In this document: positions 22,328-34,306 of the stretch, in pieces
Layout of the letters: every line of letters begins with the position of its first letter
How positions within the stretch are numbered: position 1 is the stretch's first letter
NCBI RefSeq assembly: GCF_028502605.1
Contig: NC_079234.1
Coordinates: forward strand, 682,001-746,000
Origin: Trichoderma breve
Lineage: Eukaryota; Ascomycota; Sordariomycetes; Hypocreales; Hypocreaceae
Length of the DNA: 64,000 bases
Reading direction: 5' to 3'
The notes under the pieces: model-generated
Databases searched by the model: none
Told to the model about the DNA's origin: nothing
What the model saw: only the letters and a program-made list of their open reading frames with translations
Translations under genes and position numbers: made by a program

Positions 22328-25300
22328 CTAGCCGACCCATCTGCGGGCACTGCGGAACATTCTCAGCCAGGGACCGAATTCGCCCCATTCTTCGATATCC
22401 TCAGGAGGAGCGTAGCTCGTAATGTCAGCCATGATGGTACGTTCAGGATGAGGCATCATGGCAACAACACGACCATCGGGACTGGCCACACCGGCGACAC
22501 CCATCGGGCTGCCGTTGGGGTTATACGGGTACTGCTCCGTGACGTTACCACGGTTGTCGACGTACCGCAGCGGCACCATGCCGGACTCGGTGAGCGTCTG
22601 CAGAGAGTTTGGCGAGCCGAACTTGGCGCGGCCCTCGCCGTGGGACACGACGATGGGGAGCTCGGAGCCGTTCATGCCGTGGAAGAAGATGGAGGGCTTG
22701 GACTTGTCGACCTGCACCTTGACCATGCTGTAGCGGGCCTCGAACTGCTGGCTGGTGTTGTCGACAAAGTTGGGCCAGTCCTGCGCGCCGGGGATGAGCT
22801 CCTTGATGCGGGTGAGCATCTGGCAGCCGTTGCACACGCCGAGCGCAAAGGTGTCCGGGCGCTTGAAGAAGGCGGAGAATTCCCTGCGCGTGTTGTCGTG
22901 CATGAGGATCGACTTGGCCCAGCCCTGGCCGGCGCCGAGCACGTCACCGTACGAGAAGCCTCCGGGGCAAGCCAGACCGGTGAAGTCGGCGAGAGAGCGT
23001 CCGTCAAGGACATCCGTCATGTGGACATCAATGGGCTCGAAGCCGGCAGCCTTGAAGGCATAAGCCAGTTCGGCGTGGCCGTTGACACCCTGTTCTCTGA
23101 GAATGGCAACACGAGGGATTCTTCCAAAGAAGCCAGTGATGGACGAGGTGATGGGGAGAATGTTTTCAGCAGGCGAATATGACAGCTTATAGGTGATGCC
23201 CGGGTCCGCAGAATCGGAAATGGTACCAAACTCGGACTCGGCACAGGCAGAGTTGTCTCGGATCTTTTGCATCTCGTACGACGTCTTGGACCACCACTGC
23301 TGCATCTCGGTTCGGTCCAGGGTGGCAAAGGTCATGCCTGCGTGGCGAATGTTTAGGCTCTGCTTCGAGGTCGATCGGACAACACCAAACTTGCGAATCA
23401 GGCCGGGTGGAGGTCCGCAGGTAGCGAAGCATCGCTTGAAGTTGATCTCATCCTCGGTGCGGATCTGGAACACAGCACCAAGCTCTTCGTTGAACATGGC
23501 ATCGATGATATCCTCGGGCTTGCCCGACTTGGAAATGCCATCCAGCATCATGTCAACGCCACAGCGGCCAGCGAACATCATCTCAGCAACGGTGGTGATG
23601 AGACCACCGTCAGATCTGTCGTGGTAAGCCAGGACAACGCCGCTTCGGTGAAGCTGGGACAAGGCATCAAAGTAGTCTGTGATGAGGTCAAAGTTCTTCA
23701 TGTCGGGTGCCTTGTCGCCAACGGCACCAAGAGACTGAGCGAGTGCGGAACCGCCCATGGCTCTTCGTCCCTCTGCAAGGTCGACGAACATGAGACTAGT
23801 CTCGCCCACGTCCTCGACGCGACGGAGCTGGGGAGTCCAAGTGCTGCGAATATCACGAACTGCCGAGAAGGCAGAAATGACGACAGAAACTGGTGCCGTG
23901 ACGTTCTTTGAGTCCTCCTCATTCTTCCATGATGCCTTCATCGATGTCGAGTCCTTGCCGACGGGGATACTGACTCGGAGCCTGGTGCACATCTCCATGG
24001 CCGCTCGGACGGCTTCATACAATGCTGCTCCCTCACCAGCGTGGTTCACGGCGGCCATCCAGTTGGCAGAAAGCTTGACGCGACGCAGATCTTCTGTGAC
24101 ATCAGCGGCACCGATGTTCATCAAACTTTCGGCGATGGCCATTCTGGCAGAGGCTGCTGGGTCAATCATGGCGAGAGTAGGTTTCTCACCCATAGCCATG
24201 GCCTCACCCGTCTTCTGCTTGGTACCGATATGGAACGACGTAGCTGTTACCGCAACGTCGGCAACCGGTGTCTGCCATGGTCCAACCATCTGATCACGCA
24301 CGGTGAGACCACCGACGCTTCGATCGCCAATGGTAATCAAGAATGACTTGGAACCAACTGATGGCATCAAGAAAACACGCTCAACGGCCTTCTTGAAAAG
24401 TTCAGCTCCGCTGAGTTCTCCATATGCCTTCTGGAGGCTGGAAAAGGCGTTGAATGGGAGCAGAGTGGGCTTCTTGGAAGCAACATCCCGCTGAAGCAAG
24501 CGCTTGGGAGGGAAAAGGGCGTCCATGGGGAGATCGATGGGCCGGGGGTACTCCTTGGACTCTCTGTCTGTGAGGATCAGGCTGGTAGCTCCGTGCTCGT
24601 TCTTGGAAATAACGGTTCCGACGTCTGAAAATCCGCATCGTTCTCTGCGGCAGATGCTTGTGAAACGGTTCATGCTGTCGGCGTTGATCAGGAGAACGTA
24701 TCGCTCTTGGGCTTCGTTGCACCAAATCTCCAATGGGCTCATGCTTCGGTCCATGCTTTCCACCTGGCGAAGCTCAAAATTTCCTCCGAATCCAGCGTCC
24801 TTGACCACTAGTGACCGTTAGAGCTGCATTAAACATGTAATTGATGTTCAGGTACTCACACTCGGGGAGGGCATTGGACAATCCACCAGCACCAACATCG
24901 TGAATCATGGCAATCGGGTTGTGTTCACCCAAGGCAGTGCAAGTGTTGATAACCATTTGAGCGCGTCGTTCCATCTGTGGTATAGTTAGCTAGATGCCAC
25001 GCAATTTAGAAATCATACAGCGTCATTCAAGCTTACCTCAGGATTACCGCGCTGAACACTGTCAAAGTCGAGATCGGCGCTTTGCTCTCCACCGGCACTG
25101 CTGGAGGCAGCACCGCCGCCGAGACCGATGAGCATCGCAGGACCTCCGAGGACAATAACGTGGGCACCTTCCTGGACATATCGCTCCTCTTTGAGGGCGT
25201 GCTGAGGTCGTACAGATCCGAGACCACCAGCAATCATAATAGGCTTGTGGTAGCCGCGCCAGTTGGCAACGCTTGAGACGTCGGAGTCTTCCTTGGATTC

Positions 25301-26774
25301 CTCGGGTGTCAGGAGAGTTCTAAAAACACCTGCAAGAGCCGGACGTCCGAATTCGTTGTTGAACCGGGCACTACCAATAGGTGCCTCGAGCATAATGTCG
25401 AGACTGCTAGCATAGTGGCGAGGTCGGCCAATGTCACTCTCCCAAGGGGCGTGGTTGTCGGGGATGAGCAGGTCTGAGACCCAGAAGCCGCTCAAGCCAG
25501 CCTTTGTCGTAGAACCTCGTCCAACGGCACCTTCATCTCGAATCTCTCCACCTGAACCGGTAGCTGCGCCGGGGAAGGGCCTAGTGGCAACAGAGTCAGT
25601 TTTCTAGATCATGAAATACTCCAAAATCAAGATAGATGTCAAATTTCCCGTGTGCTGTAATCATAGATGACAAGCAGAGGATGCAAATCTCATCCCCTAG
25701 CAAATAGGAAACTCTGTTTGGAAAACCTACGAGATGGCAGTGGGGTGGTTGTGAGTCTGTTAAACCGAGTCAGCAACCAACAGGCCAAAAGAGTCAATCG
25801 ACAGTCAGCAGCCTTACCTCAACCTTGGTGAGAATGTGGACGACTTCTGGAGTGAGCTTCCAGGAGCCAGTAGAATAATCAGGAGCCCAAACGTTGGCGT
25901 TGTCGCCTTCAAGGACCGCCGCATTATCGCTGTAAGCTGAGACAGTAAAGTCAGGCGTGGTCTTGTGGGTCGTCTTGATCATCTCAAAAAGACTCTTGTC
26001 CTGAGGGACGCCATCAATGGTCCACGCCGAGTTGAAGACTTTGTGTCGGCAGTGTCTGGATACAAATGTGAGCATCCCACTCGAGAGTTAAACAAGGATA
26101 CACTCATACTCTGAGTTGACCTGGGCAAACATGAAGAGCTCCACATCATGGGGCGGGCGCCCAAGTTTGGTGAACACGTCAACGAGGTACTGCATCTCGG
26201 ATTCGTCAAGACTGAGGCCCTTCTTGACATTGTACTCCCTGAGAATTCGAAGAGGGTCCTCCTTGTCCGCGAAAATGTCGACAGCAACCAGAGAAGAAGG
26301 TGCCTTGGACTCGAACATCTGCACCAAAGACGGCGGCTCAGCAGTCCACAGCTCCGTCATGCGGTCGTAGAGCACATCGCGGAACGTGGCATCCTGGCCC
26401 TCGGACAAGGGCTCCTCAAACTGGATAGAGATGCGACGGCCTCGCTCAATGCGCAAGACTCGCTCCCTCAGGCCACAGACGTGGGCAATGCTGGTGGCCT
26501 TGGAGCTCCATGGCGAAATGTAGCGAGGCGTTGCGTATATCGTCAGGGCGTTTCCGGGACCCTCGGAACCAAGCCCCCAGCCGCGAACATCCTGCAGCAG
26601 CTCCTCAACCTGCTCCAGAGTATCGTGAGACGACACCTGCAGGTTCACATAGTAGATCCATTGGCCCTGGATGTCCTTGACCTTGGAGGGGCTGGACTTG
26701 TTGATGAGCTCGCGCAGCTTCTGGGCATCCGAAGGCGTGTAGCACGAGCCTCCAACAAGAACCTCGTACGGCAT
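22328..26774 (-). CDS. ADE6: Phosphoribosylformylglycinamidine synthase (FGAM synthase)
   Basis: Six exons join in frame: 26774-26110, 26055-25818, 25756-25731, 25580-25037, 24974-24860 and 24807-22328. The product is 1355 residues, the normal length of the eukaryotic single-chain enzyme. It catalyses the fourth step of de novo purine synthesis (FGAR + glutamine + ATP to FGAM). Visible landmarks are [11 protein letters not shown] across intron 1, THNHPTA and [18 protein letters not shown] across introns 2-3, [15 protein letters not shown] across intron 5, and a C-terminal class I glutamine amidotransferase domain. That domain has the nucleophile Cys1188 in GVCNGCQML and a late MPHPER histidine/glutamate motif. 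Exon 3 is a 26-nt micro-exon encoding the conserved Thr-His-Asn-His-Pro motif. Cytosolic. A possible AP-1/Gcn4-type TGACTCA lies at 27449-27455, about 675 nt upstream. Confidence 0.97.
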
Positions 26775-29565
26775 AGTGAAGACTTCTGCTTACTGAGCAG
26801 AACAACTCAATGCCATAAGACAAAAATAGAGCTTTTGCTTTTGTACCGGAGGAGACGATGCACCCCAAGCAGAGCAAAAGTTGTGATGAAATTCTGCCCC
26901 TCTCTTATCTATCAGTCAAGCCTTGGTGGGGTGAAAATTTTCGGACCGGCAATCGGCCGCTGCTCAGCCAGGAAATGTTTCGTCCAGTTTTGGAGGTACT
27001 TGTGTTTCGCCTCTGCTTGTGGTCTGAGGCGAGGTACTGGCTTGTCCTCCACTAACATCAAGCTGAACTAATTTTGCTGCCCATGCGTCACGGCAAAGAT
27101 TCTCCGTAGCGGCAGCATCACGAGAAAAAGTTTCTGTTCATTTGATCCAACAATATGAGCTATTTCTTGGCTGTTGAAATTAGCATTAACTACTGAAGCT
27201 ATGGCTTTTGATTCTATTATTGTACTAGTAATGTAATTGTAATTGGTACATGAAACTGTGAAGCGTGTAATTGGTGAAATACTCTCCTCTATCAATCTAA
27301 TCCATCAACTGTACTAGCCTCCAGTTGACGATCATTTTTTCTTGCTCCACTGAAACTGTTGAATCATTTTTTTCCCCCTTTCCCGCATTGTTCATAGAGC
27401 AATTGTAGTACTGAAACGGATGTCTATGTGGATTTGATCAGGACATATTGACTCAGCGTTCCTTTTTGTTTCTGGTATCAATATTTCTGCTCTACATGTA
27501 CTCTGCTCGTTCTCTTTCACCAAAAGGGTGCCTCCCATTCTAATCCCGCTCTTCTGGTAGCACGGCTAGCCGCGGATTGAAACAAAGAGGATAGAGACCA
27601 AAGGTAAGAAGAAAGGAATACAGTGAATTAGTGCTCGCTGTAGTGTGTCGTCACTGCTCAAGTTGAGCTGATCGCGAATTTGTTGCATTATTCGCTTATT
27701 TCCACATGCAGGGAAAGCTAACGGGGTTGTAACTTGCAACTTCTACACCATGCACCAACGCACATATGGATCCTTGGCTTGTAGAACCAAAGCGATTTGC
27801 TTGCTCTACGGTTGCCAATTCATGTAGTATGTTGATCATTAAATTAAGGAGTACCCATTCACTCCCCCAGGATGGCTACTATTCAGCACACTCAGAGTTC
27901 AAGCATCGGAACACGGTGCGATGAAAGCTTTTTATTTCCATACTACTGGTAGGAGATGCACTATATCTTGAGTATCTGCTGATGTCGTATCTTGCTTCTA
28001 TCGATTCCTAGTATAATCATAGTCCTCTTTAATCTAGCATTATCACCAGTTCAGTTTGAGACACGGAACACTGAATATTGTTTCGGATTTTGAATAGCCA
28101 CTCCCTTACATCAACGGGTAACAAGATGTGCGCATCCACCGAAATCTCAGGGCACCGCCCAGACCAGTCGACTCTTGAGACAGTGACCGAAGTGGCGTCG
28201 ATATCTGTCAAATTGTACCCATGGTTGTCATAGCGGGGAAGAAGTGCTAACTGTCGAAGCCTTCCAAGATGCAGTCGTATCAAAGTCAAAGGTATCATAT
28301 GAAGATCTAAGCCGGCAAAGGATGGAACTCACCTGAATAGCGGGAAATAAATGACTACCTAGTCTCAGTGATTCGCATCAGAGAGGCAAATACAAGAAAT
28401 AATGTCACACATTCGCCTGTGAACTAAAATTAAACTCCATGTTGGCTCATTCGGCCCGAGAATCCGCCAACCACCAGTGTCACTACCCGATATCGTTGCC
28501 AATGGTGTGGAGACAACATGGCAAAGGAGAAAGGAGACATATCCTATTGTTCAAAGATTATTCAGAGTCAGACGGATCTTGTGACAAGACTTCCCGGCTA
28601 GTTGTAAATCCCCCGCGTTTGCATCCGTAGATCTGTTATCGGCACGCCATTATTTTCTAGCAGGATCTGCATACAGAGGTAGAATTCTTTGAACTCAGGG
28701 CCCCTCTGTGGATTTGGCACCCCTACCATGATGCGTTCAGCAAGATATCTTCAACGTTGGAGTACGTAGATACGTTATTTGCACGACCTTGTTTCGCGGT
28801 CCACGTGGAAATTGCGCGAGAGACACTATGACGCCGAGTAGGGGTCTCAGTGCTGCCTTGTATATGTATCATAGATGCACCACACTGTCTTACTTGACCG
28901 ACAATAGATGCGTGAAGCATTTTGGTCCGGGTCAAGATCAATTCACCTCAGTATCAGAAAGAATTGTCAATTTAGTGCGTGCCCACCCCCTAAAGCGTTC
29001 GACATTTCCCGCGTCAAACTTGCGCCAAGAAGCGAGCGGTGGACAGCTGATAGCAGTTGATCTCAGGAAGGAGGTGATTTCACTCCCAGCTCCCCATTCA
29101 CAGCTCCCTCGGGCCTTGGACGTGCCGGTCCTGCTGATTTGGTGCACCTGTCAGGCAATGATAAAGCCCCCATACTGCTTCTCCATCTTGACTTTGGGTT
29201 TCTCCCCCAGATACCTGCAAAGCGTTCACTCTACACGTTCTTGAACAAACCTCTCGAGAGAGAATCCTTCGGTCCCTGCAATTTCCATTACATCAACCAA
29301 TCCCCAACGCCTTTGTCTGCTCCGGTCTCTTGTCTCCAGCCATCTTTTCGATTTTCACCCACTGTAGAGAGAAGAATCGACGAGATTCACGATTTCTGCT
29401 GCCTTTACTCGCAAAGATCAGTATGAATTCCTCTGCTTCTCCCCCCTTCTCTCTACCCTTGTGGGAGCCAAAGCTTACCTTTTACCCCTAGCATTTGCAA
29501 CTCTCTATTTTACCACACGCGGTCGCTCTCCAAAGAAAAGCATTCCACTCTCCCCATTCGACGCG
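26775..29565. other. Gene-poor intergenic region
   Basis: About 2.8 kb without a supportable gene. The ADE6-proximal part holds its promoter. The rest carries only short, low-quality open frames. The last ~200 nt become C/T-rich like the 5' leader of the small gene at 29566. A TGACTCA site lies at 27449-27455. Confidence 0.5.
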
Positions 29566-29931
29566 ATGGACTCCCAAATCTGCCGAGTCTACAATGTCGA
29601 AGTGTGCCCCGCAAGCGGCAGCAGGCACTTTGCCATGTACATTGTCATCGACAACAACGCCGGACAACTCCTCCACGTCCGCTGCGCCGTTGGCAAGACT
29701 GGCATGATGTTTGAGAGACAGTACTATGTTGGTCATGGACCAGAGACACTCTCTACCTTTGTCTCCAAATACCCCCTTGGCAGCGTTAGACTTGAAGACT
29801 TGGATATGCTGGCGGATATTTGCGGCGCTATTGGCGCTCCCACCACTCAATATGTCAACAACATCTGCCAGTGCGCTACCTGGGTTGACCAAGCTCACAT
29901 GGCTGCCAGGAGAGCCGGAATCCTCTTTTGA
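29566..29931 (+). CDS. Small cytosolic protein, unknown function
   Basis: A 121-residue single-exon frame from the ATG at 29566 (MDSQICRVYN). The sequence looks folded and coding-like: SRHFAMYIVIDNNAGQLL, then HVRCAVGKTGMMFERQYYVG, and a C-terminal CQCATWVDQAHMAARRAG segment with two Cys and a Trp. A compact alpha/beta domain without signal peptide or membrane segment is likely. Fungal genomes carry families of such small proteins, but no characterised domain was recognised and the function is unknown. The frame is open upstream of the ATG, but that part reads C/T-rich leader. Confidence 0.7.
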   Translation: MDSQICRVYNVEVCPASGSRHFAMYIVIDNNAGQLLHVRCAVGKTGMMFERQYYVGHGPETLSTFVSKYPLGSVRLEDLDMLADICGAIGAPTTQYVNNICQCATWVDQAHMAARRAGILF

Positions 29932-31049
29932 GTGTTTAGGGATATGTCCCCTCGTTTCCGCGGTGCTGGCCATAATGAAGTATGGATACGCGAATTAGGT
30001 CGATGGAGGACGAGCCAGCATTTGTCTTTTAGCTAGTTTGGCATGTTTAGGAGATAGTATCATCTCAAATTGACATTGCGATATTGGGAGTGGTCATTAA
30101 CGCCTGCTTTGATCGCCATTATTACCCAACATACAATCTTGTTGAAGACTGCGACGGGCGCAAGTTCGCATAGGCATTTGCTGCACGTGTAATTATTGAG
30201 CCAAGCTGGCCTAGTTTTTTAGCATAATACCGACTCTGATCTATGTAATCATGTTGTGGTTCTTACGAGATTATACTGATGTTTGCCATTGTTAGAAGAG
30301 CAGACATCTGTCTTCACATGTCTCAGCCTAAAGGAGAGCTCGCATGATTCGGTCCAAGAGGTCGACTGACTATTTACGAGGTACTCAGCAATTCACTCGA
30401 AGAGCGCAGACATGCCAAATAAAGGTGATACCATTGTGGCACAGACACGTCCTGTGGCATGTCTCTCAGAGATCTGGATCACAAACACAGGAGTGATCAA
30501 GACAAAGAGGTGTTTGAAGGGACGTCCTATTTACTATCCTCAGCGAGGTCTATAACAAAGACTGTATGTCTCTCAGTGCGTTCAAACAAAGAAAGGACGT
30601 CCTCCCTCTTTCATGGTCTTATTCTGACCCAAGGTATCCTCTCTCCACTTCCTGGTTTCGAGGCTACTGACAAGTTCGGTGTTTTCTGCATCGGCCAATA
30701 CCTTTCTGGCCTCGGTATGCTCTTTGCGTATCGTGACACGACATGTGGTAACAACCCCAGATGCTAAGCCAGGGTGCTTTTGCTTGACGAACGACAGAAC
30801 GGCTCGTGTGAATCGTAACACGGCATGTGGCGACGAAGCTGAGATTCCAATTCAGAGCATTTCTGCCTCAGGGACATTGCAAAATGCCTATGTGTGAATC
30901 GACAACGGCAGCTCCTTGGAGAACTATTTAACCATGGAATATGGACGCCGACAGTCGATGGTAGAATGGCATTCAAAGAACTCGGATACCATAACCCGAA
31001 CATATAAAGCAATCTTCTAGCAACAAAAGATCATTAAACACTCTTGAAA
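29932..31049. other. Spacer with a coding-like minus-strand stretch
   Basis: No complete gene is supported. On the minus strand, 30821-30582 reads about 80 residues of protein-like composition but lacks an ATG and a splice-supported context. Confidence 0.45.
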
Positions 31050-31505
31050 ATGCCTGAACCGACGACATCAGAGGGACAAGCTATCCGTGCCCGACTGGTC
31101 AGAAGACGCATAGATAGAGACGTTCTCAGCGTTCTCGACAGTCCAATTTTTTGGGATGATGGTCGGGATTATACTCTTTTTGACACGATCAGGTCGCTCA
31201 GATTCAGTTCAGAGGAGGGCGTTCCATTTGCAGAGATCGTGGACATTGTCGAGGAGGAATTGACAGAGCGGCAACTGTCTCGGGACAAGCAAAAGAAAAT
31301 CTTCACTATTCTTGGGTGGTCCTTTGAATGTCCCCGATGCGCAAAGGATAGAACGGCCGATAAATTCGAGGATACGCAGTTCTACCTCTGGACATCGACT
31401 GAGCGGGCAGAGCCGATTTTGCAGAGCAGCGAGCCTTGCATTCCTTGTCAGCAGCAGCCAGATGCGGATGAATTCGAAATACGGAATGAATACTATACGT
31501 GGTAG
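31050..31505 (+). CDS. Hypothetical protein with CxxC pairs
   Basis: A 151-residue frame starting MPEPTTSEGQAIRARL. The first 90 residues are charged and probably helical (VDIVEEELTERQLSRDKQKK). After FTILGW come two CxxC pairs (CPRC and CIPC) about 40 residues apart, which together could hold one zinc ion. The C-terminus ends EIRNEYYTW. No named family is recognised. Isolated position with no operon-like neighbours. The gene is plausible from composition, but an unseen intron cannot be ruled out. Confidence 0.6.
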   Translation: MPEPTTSEGQAIRARLVRRRIDRDVLSVLDSPIFWDDGRDYTLFDTIRSLRFSSEEGVPFAEIVDIVEEELTERQLSRDKQKKIFTILGWSFECPRCAKDRTADKFEDTQFYLWTSTERAEPILQSSEPCIPCQQQPDADEFEIRNEYYTW

Positions 31506-31702
31506 AGGTGAAGATCAAAGTCAGCGGGGGGCATATACCATGATTAGGGAGGGTTGGGGAGGGAGGCGGTGATTTGAAGCCTTTTGATAGAGAACGCCTG
31601 TAACTGCATCCAGGGCCTCTGGGGAAATATTAATGAAACGGCAGATTGATACTATTCATGAGAGCTGTCTCTGTTATTTTTTTCCTGAAATTCCATTGTA
31701 CC

Positions 31703-32256
31703 ATGTCGATGATTGAAAATGTGAGTCCGTTTGTCAGGGTGTTGTCGAGTGACTTTGCGAGAGCCGAGCAGCTGGCCAGAAAGGTCCAGCCGGTTGCGAA
31801 TAACTAATCACTGCCAGCTGCTGATAACTTGAACCTGCCCTTGTCGTCATCAGATGGCATGCCTCGTCTCGAATTTTCCACCTATCACTCATATCGGCTT
31901 ATTTTTAGGCTGCAGGACCTGCGGTAGAGACCTTGACTGCGGAAGACGCCGTTGAGAGACTGCAACTTGTGAACGATGAGGTCAAGTTCTGGCAAACTTG
32001 TACGTGTTTACTCTTTCCAGAAACCCATGCGATCCACGAAACGAGCTGCTGTGCAATTTCTCCGATAGGCTCTTGAACTAGTAAGGCATGGGGCTATCGG
32101 ACTCGGAGAATGATGTTTGTTAACCCTTTGCGTTCAGTCTTACATTTCCTTACGATTCCTTGTTCTCAAAGACACAAAGAATTACGATATCAAGGACTCT
32201 CAACCACCCGTCTCCGGTCCCCTGGAAATCTTAACTACCCGACGCCCGGTTCCTGA
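31703..32256 (+). CDS. Possible small three-exon gene (weak)
   Basis: ATG at 31703 gives MSMIEN, followed by a GTGAGT donor. A TTTTTAG acceptor opens exon 2 at 31909, a coding-like stretch of about 30 residues (AGPAVETLTAEDAVERLQLV). A GTACGT donor follows at 32000. An acceptor at 32138 gives an in-frame end at 32256 (75 residues in total). The third exon reads better as protein in a different frame, continuing to 32308, so either the last junction is wrong or the locus is decayed. The function is unknown. Confidence 0.22.
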
Positions 32257-32308
32257 AGAGGTAACAGAGCACATATATTTCGGCCTTCGGAGGACTTGTT
32301 ACGATTAG

Positions 32309-33021
32309 CGCAATCTCGTCTAGTGTGGCTACACTCGCATTCGCTTGCGATATGTGGCGCGATCGCGACAAGGGTATTGCATGAGCCGGAACCCACAACC
32401 TGAGCAAGCGGAGGTCAGAAAAAGCGAGACCGCAAAATGAATAAGTGCATACATCTAACAATATAGGCATCTGATTAGTAGATTAGACTGGCGTAGTATA
32501 GAAATAATACTAAGCAGTAGATAAATATAAATATAATAGCAGTTACTAAAGAAATATAGATAGTAGCAGTTACTAGATAAATATAAATGTAGCAGCAGTT
32601 ACTAAAGAAATATAGATGTAATAGCAGTTACTAGAGAAATATAGGATAGTACTTCGTAGTAGATGCTTAAAGTTAGGATTTGTAGGCGTATTATTTAAGG
32701 CGCGTGTGTTTATAATCTTCTTAGTCTCCGTTTTTCTATCCCTCCCTTGCCGAGGCAGGATTCAATACCGTCGACAGCAGGCTGAACTAATGACGTCGGA
32801 CCATTGGCGCGTTTACTATTCGCGTTCGCCACTATATGGCCCCTTTTGGCTATGTTTTCACTCTGCATGCTATAATGTATGTATGACGACTTATATTCAG
32901 CCTCATGACCGCAAACTCATATAAATAGACAAACTCTGCCCACGTCAATCCCGAGTTTCAATCGCAATCTATTCTACATTACCAACGAGACTCATCAAAA
33001 GACACAAACAAGCACGGCACA
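32309..33021. other. AT-rich spacer and SDR promoter
   Basis: Contains the minisatellite described separately, then about 360 nt that serve as promoter and 5' leader of the SDR gene. Confidence 0.5.
32510..32650. repeat. AT-rich minisatellite, four ~28-nt units
   Basis: The core GCAGTTACTA recurs at 32539, 32566, 32595 and 32624, spaced 27, 29 and 29 nt. Each copy is followed by A/T-rich sequence of the form AAGAAATATAGAT or GATAAATATAAAT. The two variants alternate. A partial unit precedes the first copy near 32512. Confidence 0.85.
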
Positions 33022-34110
33022 ATGTTTGACCACTTGATCGACCAAGTATCGCAGGTCTACCCACCAAAGCCATCCTTTGTCGAAACAGAACTATCAGACC
33101 TCCATGGAAAGGTAAACTTCTTTCACATCCACGGCATAGGCTCATACTCACCATCGTAGGTGTACCTTATAACCGGCGCCAACACTGGTGTTGGCAAAGA
33201 ACTCGCCAAAATCCTCTACGCCAAAAATGCCAGCGTATACATCGCCGCTCGCTCAGAAGAAAGGGCCCTAGCTGCCATAAATGAAATTGAAACATCTTCA
33301 CCACAGTCCAGTGGCAAGCTGGCATTCTTGCAGCTCGACCTCGCAGATTTGACCACAATTCCAGCCTCAGCCCAGAAGTTCCTCGGCAGGGAATCCAAGC
33401 TGCACGTTCTTTTCAACAATGCTGGCGTTATGAATCCAGGCAAAGGATCAATTACAAAGCAAGGCTACGAGCTTCAACTAGGAGTGAATAATATCGGCAC
33501 CTACTTCTTCACTAAACTTCTATCGCCTATCCTCGTTGAAACAGCCAAGTCAGAGAAACCTGGAACCGTACGCGTGATATGGGTCGCCTCATCCGCTGCT
33601 GAGTCGCCGGCCGTCCCCAAGGGAGGCGTTGACATGAAAACGATTGGTAAGCGGACTGAGATGGGTGACTTTACAAGCTATGCTCTTAGCAAAGCAGGCA
33701 ATTATCTGCATGCCGTTGAAATGGCGAAGCGTTTCAAGGATAAAGGGGTAGTAAGTATCGCCTTGAATCCAGGGAATCTCGATTCGGAGCTGTGGAGGAC
33801 CCAGGGGGCGATTGCTTCAAAGTTCCTCAAGGCGTTTGTCTTGCATCCGCCTAAATATGGTGCTTATACAGAGTTGTTCGCTGGGTTATCGCCAGCTGTC
33901 ACAATGGAGCGTAGTGGCGATTGGGGTAAGTTTATCCGTCCTTTCTAAACATTATTACACAAGCTAATAGTCATAGTTGGTCCATGGGGGCGATTTTTGA
34001 GTGTACGAGGCGATCTGAAAAAGGCCTCTGAGGAAGAGAGCAAAGGTGGTCTGGGGACTTCCAAGGCCTTTTTGGAATGGACTGACGAACAAATACGACA
34101 ATATGAGTAA
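33022..34110 (+). CDS. Short-chain dehydrogenase/reductase
   Basis: Three exons (33022-33111, 33160-33925, 33977-34110) give 329 residues. The Rossmann nucleotide-binding motif TGANTGVG starts at about residue 35 and is followed by ARSEER, which suggests NADP preference. NNAGVMNP and the catalytic Tyr-x3-Lys (YALSK) are present, so the protein should be an active oxidoreductase. The layout resembles the retinol-dehydrogenase/WW-oxidoreductase-like SDR group common in fungi, which act on varied alcohols and ketones. The substrate is unknown. It converges on the NmrA-like gene with a 196-nt gap. The last exon is short but in frame, ending QYE. Confidence 0.9.
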
Positions 34111-34306
34111 ACGGAGAATTGGGCCACTTCACAATCCACGATATGGATTCTCGCGGTGGGACTGACCTCCTGCATATGATGCATAATAACTTAACATTAT
34201 TTCAGATGGATACTTTAGCTAGGTGCATGGGTGCTTTAGAGCGTATAGAAACTTTGAATACTTCTCTCAACGTTATTGACTTTCCAATGGATAGAAAACA
34301 ACCGTC

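Noticed and set aside
22448..23182. Long plus-strand open frame antisense to ADE6
   Set aside because: It is a shadow of the GC-rich coding strand of ADE6, with no protein features of its own.
29461..29565. N-terminal hydrophobic extension of the 121-residue protein
   Set aside because: It starts at GTG and reads C/T-rich leader; the ATG at 29566 fits the folded part better.
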